DNA of 64,000 nucleotides from Candidatus Obscuribacterales bacterium (GCA_021732025.1 JAKFVU010000029.1:20251-84250), one strand, 5' to 3'. Shown: positions 7,698 to 16,402, numbered from the stretch's first letter. Notes: generated from the letters alone by a model not told the origin. A program made the numbers and translations.

Positions 7698-9371
7698 AAA
7701 CTTGTCCGTGAACTGATTGACTATAAGCTGTTTGGTCACTATGCCACCTGGAAAGTTATGTGTGGCCACGTTCAACGCTTCAAATTGTCCGCTCCTCCAG
7801 AAGCGTAATCGATGTTCCAGACCAATCAATCCAATCTCTAAAACGTGCGGCATATCGGCTTTTCTTGGCTCACTATCGGGAAGCAGTGTTGGCCCAATCC
7901 TCCAGACTAAGGCGATATTGTGCTTTTCCAGTAGCCAGGACAGCTCTTCAAATCCTCTGCACAGCGACTCATCGTAAGGATTTCTAAGAGACATAACTTC
8001 CTCATGAATAAGTTTTGGCTTACTTTCTCGAATGTACTCATATATGTTGCGGTGAACTTCCTTCAGGTTGGGTAGAAGTAGTCTCCGGCTAAGATTCGCC
8101 AGTAAAAACTCTTTTGCAGAATTCGTGATGCCCACTCCTTTATCAGTTTTGATTAAATCAAAGTCAGTGCGACCCAGGTTAGGGTGATCCTGCAAATTGG
8201 TGGTAATGACACACTGGGAGCCGATTTTTGAGACCAAGTAACTACATGGAAAGTCTCTTTGGTCATTTGACGAATGATACATACGAGTGACCAAAGTCCG
8301 CTTGACGCCGAAATCGTCGCTGTCTTTTGTGCTAACTTCGAACTCAAAACCTGCTGGCAATTCGTTGCGCACCTCCGTATAGACTTGTTTGAGCAAATCA
8401 ACAACAGTCAACAAAAGCTTGTCGCTCTCGTCTTCAGTCCTTAGTGTTGGTCTTCCAAATGCTGTGAGGAGAGTGCTTTGATGGTCAGAAGTGTTCTGTG
8501 ATAACTGTCGAATTGGTGATAAAAGCTGGTAAATAGCTGCATTTAATTCGTTGGCACTTTGGAATCTTTTCTTGATGCCGTACGTGAAAGCTCTATCAAA
8601 AATAGCCAAGAGCTGCGCCCTTTTTGGGTGTTCAATCGTATTCAAGATTTTTTCTGCCGCTGGACGCTGATGAGGCAGTCTCTCGGCTTCGTCGAGGTAT
8701 TGACCGGTTTCTTGACCAGTCAATACGTACAAGAAGATAGAGCAAGCGTTACTTAGATCCTGCACGGGACTGCGCTGGTTCTTGCTGCTTGCGACAGTTT
8801 CAGGTGCCTGTGCGAATCGATTGCCAACCGACTCATTGACATGAGTAAGATCCTTTCGACTCTCGTCGTGCCGGTAGCCCACCCCAAAATCCACAATATA
8901 TGGGACTTTGGTGCCATGCGGCACCATTATGTTGCCTGGCTTTATGTCACGATGAACAATATTCTTTTCATGACATTCGCTTATCGTTTGCAATAAATCG
9001 AGCATGAATTTGCAGCCTTCATCAATTGTGAAAAGCTGTTGCTCAATCACCTTGGAAAGTGAAACTCCGGAAATGTTTGACATGACAATATAACAATCAG
9101 TACGGTCTTTTGAAAAATCAAAAAGGTTAGGAACAAGCTGCGACTTTTCCAGCGCTTTAAGTGTATTGGCCTCTTCTTCCATTCGGTTTAAAGCCTTTTC
9201 GCCCGAATTTTTAGGCTCTTTCAAAAAGGCTACAGGACGGGATAAGTCTTCTCTATCTCGAACTAGAAAAGCACGAGATTGAGCGCCTCCTGTCAATTTC
9301 TTCACTTTCTCCCATCGATTGCCCCAAATGGTTTTCTCTGTGCTCATCGTTTTCAGTCTCATAACTAACAC
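7650..9371 (-). CDS. Serine/threonine protein kinase (cytoplasmic, with unknown C-terminal domain)
   Basis: The N-terminal ~280 residues are a Hanks-type kinase: a Gly-rich loop variant (L-T-G-G-A-Q-S-R-A-F), the Lys of V-A-F-L-K, H-R-D-I-K-P-G-N, D-F-G and A-P-E are all present, so it should be active. No transmembrane helix is visible. The C-terminal ~290 residues are not recognised. GTG 9371 gives 573 residues; ATGs at 9362 and 9347 are alternative starts and no Shine-Dalgarno decides between them. It is the last gene of a minus-strand run of four (short peptide, ATP-grasp ligase, four-helix membrane protein, kinase), with only 70 bp to the gene upstream. The kinase may control or be triggered by the peptide or membrane partner; this is inferred from context. 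Confidence 0.85.
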   Translation of the reverse strand: MLVMRLKTMSTEKTIWGNRWEKVKKLTGGAQSRAFLVRDREDLSRPVAFLKEPKNSGEKALNRMEEEANTLKALEKSQLVPNLFDFSKDRTDCYIVMSNISGVSLSKVIEQQLFTIDEGCKFMLDLLQTISECHEKNIVHRDIKPGNIMVPHGTKVPYIVDFGVGYRHDESRKDLTHVNESVGNRFAQAPETVASSKNQRSPVQDLSNACSIFLYVLTGQETGQYLDEAERLPHQRPAAEKILNTIEHPKRAQLLAIFDRAFTYGIKKRFQSANELNAAIYQLLSPIRQLSQNTSDHQSTLLTAFGRPTLRTEDESDKLLLTVVDLLKQVYTEVRNELPAGFEFEVSTKDSDDFGVKRTLVTRMYHSSNDQRDFPCSYLVSKIGSQCVITTNLQDHPNLGRTDFDLIKTDKGVGITNSAKEFLLANLSRRLLLPNLKEVHRNIYEYIRESKPKLIHEEVMSLRNPYDESLCRGFEELSWLLEKHNIALVWRIGPTLLPDSEPRKADMPHVLEIGLIGLEHRLRFWRSGQFEALNVATHNFPGGIVTKQLIVNQFTDKFLKGITQDKIIPPLQD

Positions 9372-9441
9372 TAGTCATCGCTTTTTATTTCTGGTGCGAT
9401 GTTTGAGCGAAAGGTCTAGTGGTGGCAGCCTGGTGTAAAGT

Positions 9442-10185
9442 TCAGGACAGGGGGGCTGGACCACACTCATATACTATTAGACTTGGCAGTATTACAATGC
9501 TTAAGAACAGCGAAAAAAAATTCAATAAAAGTCTTACCGTCGGCAACGAAAATACTGTAAGAACACACGGAAAGAAAAAAGTAACTGCAAAGATAACAGA
9601 ACCCAGCAGAAGCAAAATTAGGCCATCACTATTTAACTGCCTTGCGCCAGCTAACCAATTGCTCTTCATAGTAAATCTCGGTTCATTTAACTTGGCGTTG
9701 AGCCAGCGCTCACGAGCCAACGCAAGTTTCGTATCATCCTCGGTCAATTGGAGAACAGGCTGGAGCGATGCACAGCAAAAAACGTCAAATTCAACTATTT
9801 TGAGTGATTCATAAACCATAACTAAAGCAGAAAACCAGTAAAAAGAGCAGATGATTAGGGTTAAAGACAAAATAAATCGTTGCTGCAGACTGAGGGCCAA
9901 ACTCGAGGCACCCGCTATGCTTGAGGCTAGAGTCAATGCAGAAAGCGCCCCGGCTGCGCCCGCTAAAAGGGAATTTGCTTTTGAATCTAAATGTTCACGC
10001 AAACCCGTCTCATAGTTTTCAATTGCCAAAAGAGCTTTTTCAATATCGTCATGACTGTCTCGTATCTCTAATGAAATTTTGACGCGTTGTTTCTGAAGTG
10101 TATCTAAATCACTAGCGCAAACTCTATTTGCATTTATCACCTTGAAAAATAGAACCGGTGGCAGATGTCGAATTAGCTTTTGCAT
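9442..10185 (-). CDS. Four-helix membrane protein, possible SLATT/PycTM-like effector
   Basis: Product of 247 residues. It has a soluble N-terminus with a predicted helix (to ~70), a membrane pair at about 72-95 and 103-127, a cytoplasmic loop, and a second pair at about 190-240. The segment entering the first pair reads R-E-H-L-D-S-K-A-N-S-L-L, like the D-x-K-A-x-x-L-L motif at the same place in SLATT and Pycsar transmembrane effectors, which depolarise membranes. The similarity is short and not proof. The start overlaps the ATP-grasp gene by 13 bp, so the two are probably made together. It might be an effector, an exporter or an anchor for the modified peptide. Confidence 0.65.
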   Translation of the reverse strand: MQKLIRHLPPVLFFKVINANRVCASDLDTLQKQRVKISLEIRDSHDDIEKALLAIENYETGLREHLDSKANSLLAGAAGALSALTLASSIAGASSLALSLQQRFILSLTLIICSFYWFSALVMVYESLKIVEFDVFCCASLQPVLQLTEDDTKLALARERWLNAKLNEPRFTMKSNWLAGARQLNSDGLILLLLGSVIFAVTFFFPCVLTVFSLPTVRLLLNFFSLFLSIVILPSLIVYECGPAPLS

Positions 10186-11171
10186 TGTGAGTCTCTAAGG
10201 CTTGCAAGCGCCTCTGCGGCTATAGCCTCTGCGATCGGTAGATTAGCTCGTCGCTGAAGCCAACCCCATTCCCCTGCTGGATTTATTTCCAAAAATAGAA
10301 AAGTTTCTCCCACCCTTACGAAATCAATGGCACCAAAAGTCAAACCAAATTTCTTTGTCAGACTGACACATTTTTTTTGTAATGCCAACGGTAATTCAAT
10401 CGGCACATACTGCAAGTCTTGATCTGAGGTGCGCCAATCCATAGGCAAGGTTTTCCCTATTGAGGCTCGAATTTCAACAGCAAAAACAGTCTTTCCACAA
10501 ACAGTGACTCGAACATCAATCTTGTCTTTGATTAGTTGCTGAAATATACTGGGAGTAGTTCTAAACTCCTCATCGGAAAATGGTTCTAAGGTGTCAACAG
10601 CATTTGAAAATATGAAAAAGTCACCAGTTTCTAGTTCCAATAATGGCGAGCAAAGTGCTTTCACGACAACTTCGCTATGCTGCTTGGCAAAAAAATTTTC
10701 AATGCAATTTCTGTCTGATGAAATGAGCGTATCGGGAATCGCGAAGCCAAGTTCTTGAGCGTATACAAGCTGAAGAATCTTATTCTCGCAAAATCTGTCT
10801 GCCTCCGGAGAGTTGATCCATTTTACGTCGTCAAAACAGCGCAGGCCATTTATGAACACGGACCACTGATCAGAGACATAGTTTTCGATCTGTTTTTCAT
10901 CAAACCCCGAAACTGGAGATATATAAGGTTGACCTGGACGTCTAAAAATTACGCTTCGCAGCGCACTACCTAGTACAATTTCGCTCTCGCCTTTTACCAG
11001 CACAAACTCTTTTTCCAATAAATGAAAGGAGCAATTGATGGTTGTTAAATCTTCGCAGTTGAGTCGAAAAAATGGGTAAGGGTGGCGATTAAGCTCAGCC
11101 GATACATAATCCAATGAGATATCTTCCTTATTGGACAAGAGAAGAATCTCTGGAACTAATTTCACGACCAC
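10173..11171 (-). CDS. ATP-grasp peptide ligase, graspetide (MvdC/MvdD-like) maturase
   Basis: A 332-residue ATP-grasp enzyme of the type that forms ester or amide side-chain crosslinks in ribosomally made peptides. Visible features in order: W-I-N-S-P-E-A-D with a following K-I-L-Q-L helix (~120-137), A-x-E-L-G-F-A-I-P-D-T (~139-150), the nucleotide-binding Lys region V-V-V-K-A-L, D-V-R-V-T-V (~225), and the metal-binding D-F-V...E-I-N-P-A-G-E-W-G-W-L-Q near the C-terminus, followed by P-I-A-E-A-I-A. The E-I-N-P-x-G-x-W signature is characteristic of graspetide ligases. The GTG start at 11171 (or the GTG at 11165) has AGGGGG upstream and overlaps the preceding short gene by 10 bp. Substrate: probably the 88-residue product just upstream. 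Confidence 0.82.
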   Translation of the reverse strand: MVVKLVPEILLLSNKEDISLDYVSAELNRHPYPFFRLNCEDLTTINCSFHLLEKEFVLVKGESEIVLGSALRSVIFRRPGQPYISPVSGFDEKQIENYVSDQWSVFINGLRCFDDVKWINSPEADRFCENKILQLVYAQELGFAIPDTLISSDRNCIENFFAKQHSEVVVKALCSPLLELETGDFFIFSNAVDTLEPFSDEEFRTTPSIFQQLIKDKIDVRVTVCGKTVFAVEIRASIGKTLPMDWRTSDQDLQYVPIELPLALQKKCVSLTKKFGLTFGAIDFVRVGETFLFLEINPAGEWGWLQRRANLPIAEAIAAEALASLRDSQCKS

Positions 11172-11428
11172 ATCCCCCTATCTTTGTTGTCCTCACCTTT
11201 TTCTATATCATTTTTCTTGGTTGCCAAGTGCGGCAGGCTCTCAAACTCGATAGCTGGAACTTCACCGTTATCGCCGCAAACGACAGTCAGTTGAAGACAT
11301 TCATCGTAACGAACTTTGTGCGAACTTTCACTCCAAAGTGATTGCTTTTGCCGACCGCGACAGGGAGTAGTGAACCGAAAAAGAAGAATGGGAACTTTCT
11401 TGGTGCTGATATCCAATACTTTACTCAA
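11162..11428 (-). CDS. Candidate graspetide precursor peptide
   Basis: A TTG-initiated gene of 88 codons with a well-placed AGGAG ribosome site (11435-11439 on the plus strand as CTCCT). It lies directly before the ATP-grasp ligase and overlaps it by 10 bp. The N-terminal part contains V-P-I-L-L-F-R-F, which recalls the P-F-x-x-R-F helix that graspetide ligases bind in leader peptides. The last ~18 residues are rich in Lys, Asp and Glu (K-K-N-D-I-E-K-G-E-D-N-K-D-R), supplying both acceptors and donors for amide crosslinks. There is no known core motif such as T-x-K-x-P-S-D, so if it is a precursor it belongs to an unfamiliar group. It could instead be a small regulatory protein. Confidence 0.6.
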   Translation of the reverse strand: MSKVLDISTKKVPILLFRFTTPCRGRQKQSLWSESSHKVRYDECLQLTVVCGDNGEVPAIEFESLPHLATKKNDIEKGEDNKDRGMWS

Positions 11429-11946
11429 CTAAATCTCCTACTTTGTATGCCTCTCGCGTCTCTTTCCATCCATAAAAACTTAGATAGGTAGCCCCGAGGT
11501 CTTGACTACTGGCTGGCCATCCATCTAAATGAAACAAAGGGCAGGCGCAGAGCGACTCGTCTATTACATTCCCGAATGACTAACATCCGAACTGGTTGGC
11601 AACGCATTACTGGAAGTTTTCCATATTAGGTAAAAGGCTGTGCTTATTGGAGATTCCTCAAGGCAGCGGACATTACCTACAGTTTACTCTAAAAAAAATC
11701 GCTGTTAAGTTCCCGCCTGAAATCATATTACCCACCTGAAGCACCTGAGAAGCTTCAGCTAGCGATAACTGTTTCTCCGCTATCGCGCAAATGCTTTTCA
11801 TCAGAATCGCAAAGCGCCTGCAATCTAATTGAAATGCGAAGCCATTTCCACAATACCAAGAGCTGCTGTAACTATCCCGAAAATGATGCCTGGGACTTTC
11901 TCATTCGTGATTACCAATAGCTGTTAACCTGTCGAAAATTTTTAGC

Positions 11947-11976
11947 AAGGTTCCCGAAAAGAACCTTTTTCGGGAA
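11947..11976. terminator. Overlapping alternative hairpins next to the tRNA-like gene
   Basis: Two mutually exclusive stems can form: AAGGTTC (11947-11953) with GAACCTT (11961-11967), or TTCCCGAAAA (11951-11960) with TTTTCGGGAA (11967-11976). Overlapping stems of this sort can act as a terminator or attenuator; no long T run follows on either strand. It lies just past the 3' side of the tRNA-like sequence on the minus strand. Confidence 0.4.
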
Positions 11977-11980
11977 TCTT

Positions 11981-12069
11981 TACTTGCGAAGGGATTCGAA
12001 CCCTCGGATGAGCTTACGCCCATCAACTGTTTTTCAAACGGCCACCATAAGCCACTCCGTCGCGCCTCT
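11981..12069 (-). tRNA. Class II tRNA-like sequence, probably degenerate
   Basis: On the minus strand there is a perfect T arm (GAGGG-TTCGAAT-CCCTT) and a long variable arm with a 7-bp stem (GATGGGC, loop GTAA, GCTCATC), as in serine or leucine tRNAs. The D loop carries GAGTGG as in serine tRNAs. The best anticodon stem (GCCGT/ACAGT, one mismatch) would place GAA as the anticodon; shifting by one to the serine anticodon TGA breaks the stem. Only about four of seven acceptor pairs form and the D stem is weak. This suggests a pseudo-tRNA or a divergent mobile-element tRNA. No CCA is encoded. Confidence 0.45.
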
Positions 12070-12378
12070 ACGGAGATTTTCCCTTTAAGATTCTTCTATC
12101 TTCTTGAGAGTAAAGAGTCTGGCTGTGAAGCGCCCTCTTGAGATAACGGATGATGGACAACTAGAAAACTTTGGGCTTGTATTCGGGAATGTTGTCAACT
12201 TTTGTACAGTTCATCTTCTACCTTCTCTCTCGGTGGTGGCAGCATGGCGTTGCTCCCGTCGTCTAGAAATTTTTCGGCACCCGAGATCTTAGTAAATCAG
12301 CAGTCGTTGTCTGTTCTGAGTGGAATTCTTCTGGTATTTTCTTCAGATGAACGTCGTGTGTCCAAGCTCTTTGATCGT

Positions 12379-15300
12379 CTAGGAGCCTGAAAGTCGTTTC
12401 CAAACTGTTTGATAGTCAGCACCGCTCATCGCTGACGTACTTGGTCTAATTACGTCCCAGTCTCTAGTGGTTAAGGACGATATAAAATTCCGGGCAGTAC
12501 GAACACCAAGTTCTTTCTCATTTGAGTTGATAGAGAAGGCTTTACCGAGCGGTTCTGCAATGCTTCGAGGAACATTGTTCATTCTCATAAGAACAGCTTC
12601 TGGACTTTTAACGCCATGATAGAGCATTGCGGGAAGACGATTGATCTCGCTTATTTGGTCTTTGGTTAAAGTCTCAAAATCGATTCCAGAATTTGGAATT
12701 TTGCTCAATGCGGATATTCCCCAAGTTCCGAAATTTCCTATGGTTCTATAAATTCCCTGACAAGCCGCTGTGAGCGATTCAGTATCTGCCGTATTGGTGG
12801 CAGAAAAGTGCGTTTTTGCGATCGCTTCAAGGCTCTGACCATTTACCCAATCACCAGCCACGCTAGTGATCATAGTTTTAGACTTCAAATTAATTTTGCC
12901 ATCGCCTCTCAATTGCGGAATACTTAGCATTATGCCAACTAAATCTTTCAATATCGACTTTTCGGTAGGTCCAAAAAGCGATTCAGACCTCCAATCATCA
13001 AAAGTGAGAGTCTTATCCAGATTGCTCATTTGAGCCATAGCAGAACGAATTGCCTCTGGGGCAAAGCCAGTTGAATCGACCAATGAAGCTTCATTCATAC
13101 GCATGCTACCTGCATACCTTCTTGTAACTTTCAATAGTGCATTAGCTCTAGTTTTGTCCGCGGCATCGTTGCTGTTAGCTAATTCGGTATAACCGAGCGT
13201 ATTTCGAAGCAACAGATCAGCTTCTTGCACCACCTGGGATTTGTCTTTGGAGTGATTTACGAGGTGGGACACGAACTTTCGAAAATCGATCCAGCTCTCA
13301 TCTTGAATAATTAAATCTAGGTCGTTTTCTAGTTGATATTCACTAAGTGATCTCAACATTGCGACGAACCGAGAATGGAGCTCACCTGCTCTAGCCTTTA
13401 CGTACTCACGAATCTGCTCTTCATCATCCTGCGCCGCCAATCCGATCATTCCTAGCGAACCTTGACCAATTCGGCCTGCGCGCCCTGCTAAATTCCAAAA
13501 TGTACGTCCCGACATTTCATCGCTTGAATAACTTGCGGTGTGTTTAGAAGCTAGAAAAACAGATGATACCGGAAAATTTATTCCCTGAGCAATTGTCGTG
13601 GTGGCACATAAAACTTTGAGTTTATTTGATTCAGCAAGCCATTCAATTAACGACCTAGCTTCGTCTGACAATCCGGCGTGATGCACTCCAATGCCATGTT
13701 TGAGCATCTGTATTAATTCAAATGAGTCACTTACTTCAGCGGCTAAAAATCTTTGAACTAGATCTATTTCTTCAGAGCCTACGTTGTTCTCTGGCATCTC
13801 TTCTTGTAACTTTCTAGCGATCGACCAACAATCAGGAATTGTTCTTGTTACCGCGATGCTAGTTCCTCTTTGTGAAAAGAACTTTGCCATAGCGCCAGTC
13901 ATCGTTGTGCGAGTTGCCTTTGACATTGCTACATCTATTGGACGAGGGCCCGGAATGTGAAAATGTTCTTTCATGGAAAGAGATTTATAGCCAGTATCGA
14001 GCACCTCAAAGTTCAATGACCAATTTCCAGGACCGGCCTCTTTCTGTTTTGAATAAAGACCAATAATCCGCTCATTAGGCTGCCACGCACTAGCTGCTAA
14101 GCTTATTGATTTTCCAGACTCTGGTTCGAGCCATTCTGCTAGCTGTTGGCTGTTTGGAACGAATGGAGTAAGCAGCAGAAAATTAGCATCGACGCATTCT
14201 CTCTTTACCGTGGCAAGAAGAAGTTCAATTCTTAGTCCTCTTTCGGCATCTTCAATATTGTGCGCTTCATCCATAACTAGTAACACCAAAGGTCTAGTCT
14301 GCTGGTTATTCCTAATAACCATTTCTAGTTTCTCTGGAGTAGACACCAATACCTGAAAGGAATTACTGCTGTTTGACGTCAAAAGCAATTCTTCTTCAAA
14401 CTGGTCAAGAGTTACTGCAGCTGTCAGCTGCTCTACGTGAATTCCGAGTGGCTCGAAATCTCTGCGTAATTGCCTTGTGATTTGCCCAACAAGTGCTCGC
14501 GTAGGAGCCACATACGCTACCCACCCATTATCAAATAAGTTCAATGCCTGCAAAATACGAAATTGAGCAAGCATCGTCTTACCTGCGGAAGTCGGAAGAT
14601 CAACAACTATTGCTTTTGTTGCTGGATCAAGAAGGCCATGTCGCTGAATTGCAGCCTGTTGAGGTGGAAGAAATTCAAAAAGGTTTCGAGTCTTAGTGAC
14701 CGATTCCAGGAATTGGCCAACTGTTGTATGGGGTTGATGGGATACTGACCAAACAGAATTAGCGGTCATTCGAATGGCCGCAATATGAAGCCATTTAAGA
14801 ATAAGTTCTAACTGTGCATCGCTGATAGCTTCTGCTGCTTTTTGAGCAAAATCAAACTGTTGATTAAGGATTATCCGAATATTTCTGGGCTGTCCTTGCA
14901 AAATAAATTCCGCTAGAACTTCCGTTGCTCTCGCGAGGTGATATAGCGCTATCAATCCGCACGCCTTTACTGTACTGTTACCGCCCTCTTTTTCAAGATA
15001 GTCAGTCTCGTATTCCTTTTGTAGCTCTCTTAGTTTTACAATCTGCTCGCTGATTTGGTGGACATCTGACCAACTTGATTTTGTGAATAAAGCAATCCAA
15101 CATCTATACAAAGTTTGAAAAACAGTGACATTCCATTGAGACTTATCTTCAGGGACAGCAAAAAAATTCTTTTCAGCTGCGCTTTCGGACAGCCATCGCT
15201 TAACATCAGAACCTCTTTCACTTGAATATCCGAGTGCGCACAAAGTCAATATTTGAGTAGCCTTGCCATACCAATCAGAGGGCAAGGGTAGTACTCGAAG

Positions 15301-15594
15301 TAATCCAAATGCTTTAAATGCGGCCGCCTGTCCAGCTGTAACTGCTGGTAAAGGATTGGCTGATAATGGTTTAACTAGCTCATCCAATGCTTCAATTGCA
15401 GCAATTTGGTACGCGAGAGCAAGTTGGTATACCGAATCAAAGTCATAATTCCAATTGGCAGATTCAAGAAATTCAAAGCTAGTTTTGGTCAGCAGTCGTT
15501 TCGCCGTGTTTTCTGCTTCAAAGCGACGGTCTGCCGGAATTGCTGCAACCGCCCAGTGGAATTGTAGATTGTCTAAATCAGTTGTTGTTATCAA
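12379..15594 (-). CDS. DEAD/DEAH-box helicase, HamB-like (Hachiman defence)
   Basis: Superfamily 2 helicase of 1071 residues. Walker A L-P-T-S-A-G-K-T is near residue 333, A-P-T-R-A-L near 367, S-T-P-E-K-L near 415, M-D-E-A-H near 440, and motif VI A-G-R-A-G-R-I-G near 703. Other helicase motifs such as H-H-A-G-L and T-T-I-A-Q-G are visible. The ~300-residue N-terminal helical extension and the long C-terminus fit Ski2-like or Hachiman HamB proteins. The start is TTG at 15594, 16 bp after the stop of a small nuclease gene with an E-x-K motif; that pair order (nuclease, then helicase) is the Hachiman layout. In that system HamB is thought to sense or unwind DNA and license HamA to cut. An AbpB-like or other SF2 helicase is the main alternative. 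Confidence 0.75.
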   Translation of the reverse strand: MITTTDLDNLQFHWAVAAIPADRRFEAENTAKRLLTKTSFEFLESANWNYDFDSVYQLALAYQIAAIEALDELVKPLSANPLPAVTAGQAAAFKAFGLLRVLPLPSDWYGKATQILTLCALGYSSERGSDVKRWLSESAAEKNFFAVPEDKSQWNVTVFQTLYRCWIALFTKSSWSDVHQISEQIVKLRELQKEYETDYLEKEGGNSTVKACGLIALYHLARATEVLAEFILQGQPRNIRIILNQQFDFAQKAAEAISDAQLELILKWLHIAAIRMTANSVWSVSHQPHTTVGQFLESVTKTRNLFEFLPPQQAAIQRHGLLDPATKAIVVDLPTSAGKTMLAQFRILQALNLFDNGWVAYVAPTRALVGQITRQLRRDFEPLGIHVEQLTAAVTLDQFEEELLLTSNSSNSFQVLVSTPEKLEMVIRNNQQTRPLVLLVMDEAHNIEDAERGLRIELLLATVKRECVDANFLLLTPFVPNSQQLAEWLEPESGKSISLAASAWQPNERIIGLYSKQKEAGPGNWSLNFEVLDTGYKSLSMKEHFHIPGPRPIDVAMSKATRTTMTGAMAKFFSQRGTSIAVTRTIPDCWSIARKLQEEMPENNVGSEEIDLVQRFLAAEVSDSFELIQMLKHGIGVHHAGLSDEARSLIEWLAESNKLKVLCATTTIAQGINFPVSSVFLASKHTASYSSDEMSGRTFWNLAGRAGRIGQGSLGMIGLAAQDDEEQIREYVKARAGELHSRFVAMLRSLSEYQLENDLDLIIQDESWIDFRKFVSHLVNHSKDKSQVVQEADLLLRNTLGYTELANSNDAADKTRANALLKVTRRYAGSMRMNEASLVDSTGFAPEAIRSAMAQMSNLDKTLTFDDWRSESLFGPTEKSILKDLVGIMLSIPQLRGDGKINLKSKTMITSVAGDWVNGQSLEAIAKTHFSATNTADTESLTAACQGIYRTIGNFGTWGISALSKIPNSGIDFETLTKDQISEINRLPAMLYHGVKSPEAVLMRMNNVPRSIAEPLGKAFSINSNEKELGVRTARNFISSLTTRDWDVIRPSTSAMSGADYQTVWKRLSGS

Positions 15595-15610
15595 TTTAGT
15601 TGCCCGGTGT

Positions 15611-16402
15611 TCAATTTATGAGGCTTGTAATTGTTGCTAGGCAATTTTGTGGCAAATACATGGCGCGAAGTTCGATTGTTGTTTTCGGTGGAAGTCCGAC
15701 ACTTAGGGAACTAGCTCGAGCTAACAAGTCATTTTGATTAGGTGCAACGTCGCGCACCATTATGCCAAATATTGAAATATCTCCCTTGTCCTTGAAATAA
15801 CGTGCTACTGCGGATTTGAACTTAGCCTTGTGGGGGCCAGTTGTACACTTGTGGGTTAAATAAACAACTAATGCCGTCTTAATTAACTCCTGGTCTCTAA
15901 GTCCTTCAAGTTGCGCTTTAAGACCAGTGTCGCCGTATGTGACCGATGGAGGGTACTTATTTTCTGAGGATGTCTTGACCTCTCCAAATGCAAGCTTCCA
16001 GGAGTTATCGACACTGTCTGATTGAAAACCAACGAGGTCTGCTCCAGCAGCGCTGGCATTCGGATTTCTTTGATCTCTACTCATCGGGAATGGAAATTCG
16101 CAGTTTCTTTCGGAGACAAGAAAATGTTCGCCTAAAGCTTCACCGACTCTCTTTGAAGAATGAGTAGATGTGCCTGACATTATTTTCCTTATCAACTTCT
16201 CGTCAAATTGGCTCGTTCCCAAGGAGCTTAAAACACCCATGGCTACTACCTGACCGGTGCTGTCTGATAAAATATCCTTTACTTGGCTCTTTAAGGCTGA
16301 TTCTAAATCAGCCTGCGAATGTATCCAGCCTCGTGCAAGGACGTCGCCATTATCAACGTTGTAGTTTTCAGTGCCATTCATACTGCAGGTCGCCCAAAAC
16401 AA
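15611..16402 (-). CDS. HamA-like nuclease (DUF1837-type, Hachiman defence)
   Basis: Counting from TTG 16402, the protein has 263 residues; an ATG at 16381 gives 256 and may be the true start. The core shows a PD-(D/E)xK nuclease pattern: E89 in V-G-E-A-L-G-E-H-F-L, D122 in G-A-D-L-V-G-F and E141-x-K143 in F-G-E-V-K-T-S, followed by G-L-K-A-Q-L-E and a hydrophobic strand. This order is that of HamA (DUF1837), the effector of Hachiman, and the gene precedes a large SF2 helicase by 16 bp. All expected catalytic residues are present. Its assignment rests on motifs and on the pairing with the helicase, not on a database hit. Confidence 0.72.
   Translation of the reverse strand: MFWATCSMNGTENYNVDNGDVLARGWIHSQADLESALKSQVKDILSDSTGQVVAMGVLSSLGTSQFDEKLIRKIMSGTSTHSSKRVGEALGEHFLVSERNCEFPFPMSRDQRNPNASAAGADLVGFQSDSVDNSWKLAFGEVKTSSENKYPPSVTYGDTGLKAQLEGLRDQELIKTALVVYLTHKCTTGPHKAKFKSAVARYFKDKGDISIFGIMVRDVAPNQNDLLARASSLSVGLPPKTTIELRAMYLPQNCLATITSLIN

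Larger units (their letters stand above)
11429..12378. other. Intergenic region between peptide operon and Hachiman-like operon
   Basis: No protein gene is supported here. The part next to 11428 should hold the promoter of the minus-strand peptide operon, but no convincing -35/-10 pair was picked out. It also contains a small inverted repeat (CTGAAGC ... GCTTCAG near 11736-11760), overlapping hairpins at 11947-11976 and a tRNA-like sequence at 11981-12069, both listed separately. The stretch 12070-12378 lies downstream of the minus-strand helicase gene; open frames there lack start signals. Confidence 0.5.

Noticed and set aside
9419..9814. Plus-strand open frame of 131 codons
   Set aside because: Antisense to the four-helix membrane protein, with no start signal.
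12202..12390. Plus-strand open frame at the end of the helicase gene
   Set aside because: Short, no Shine-Dalgarno and partly antisense to the helicase.
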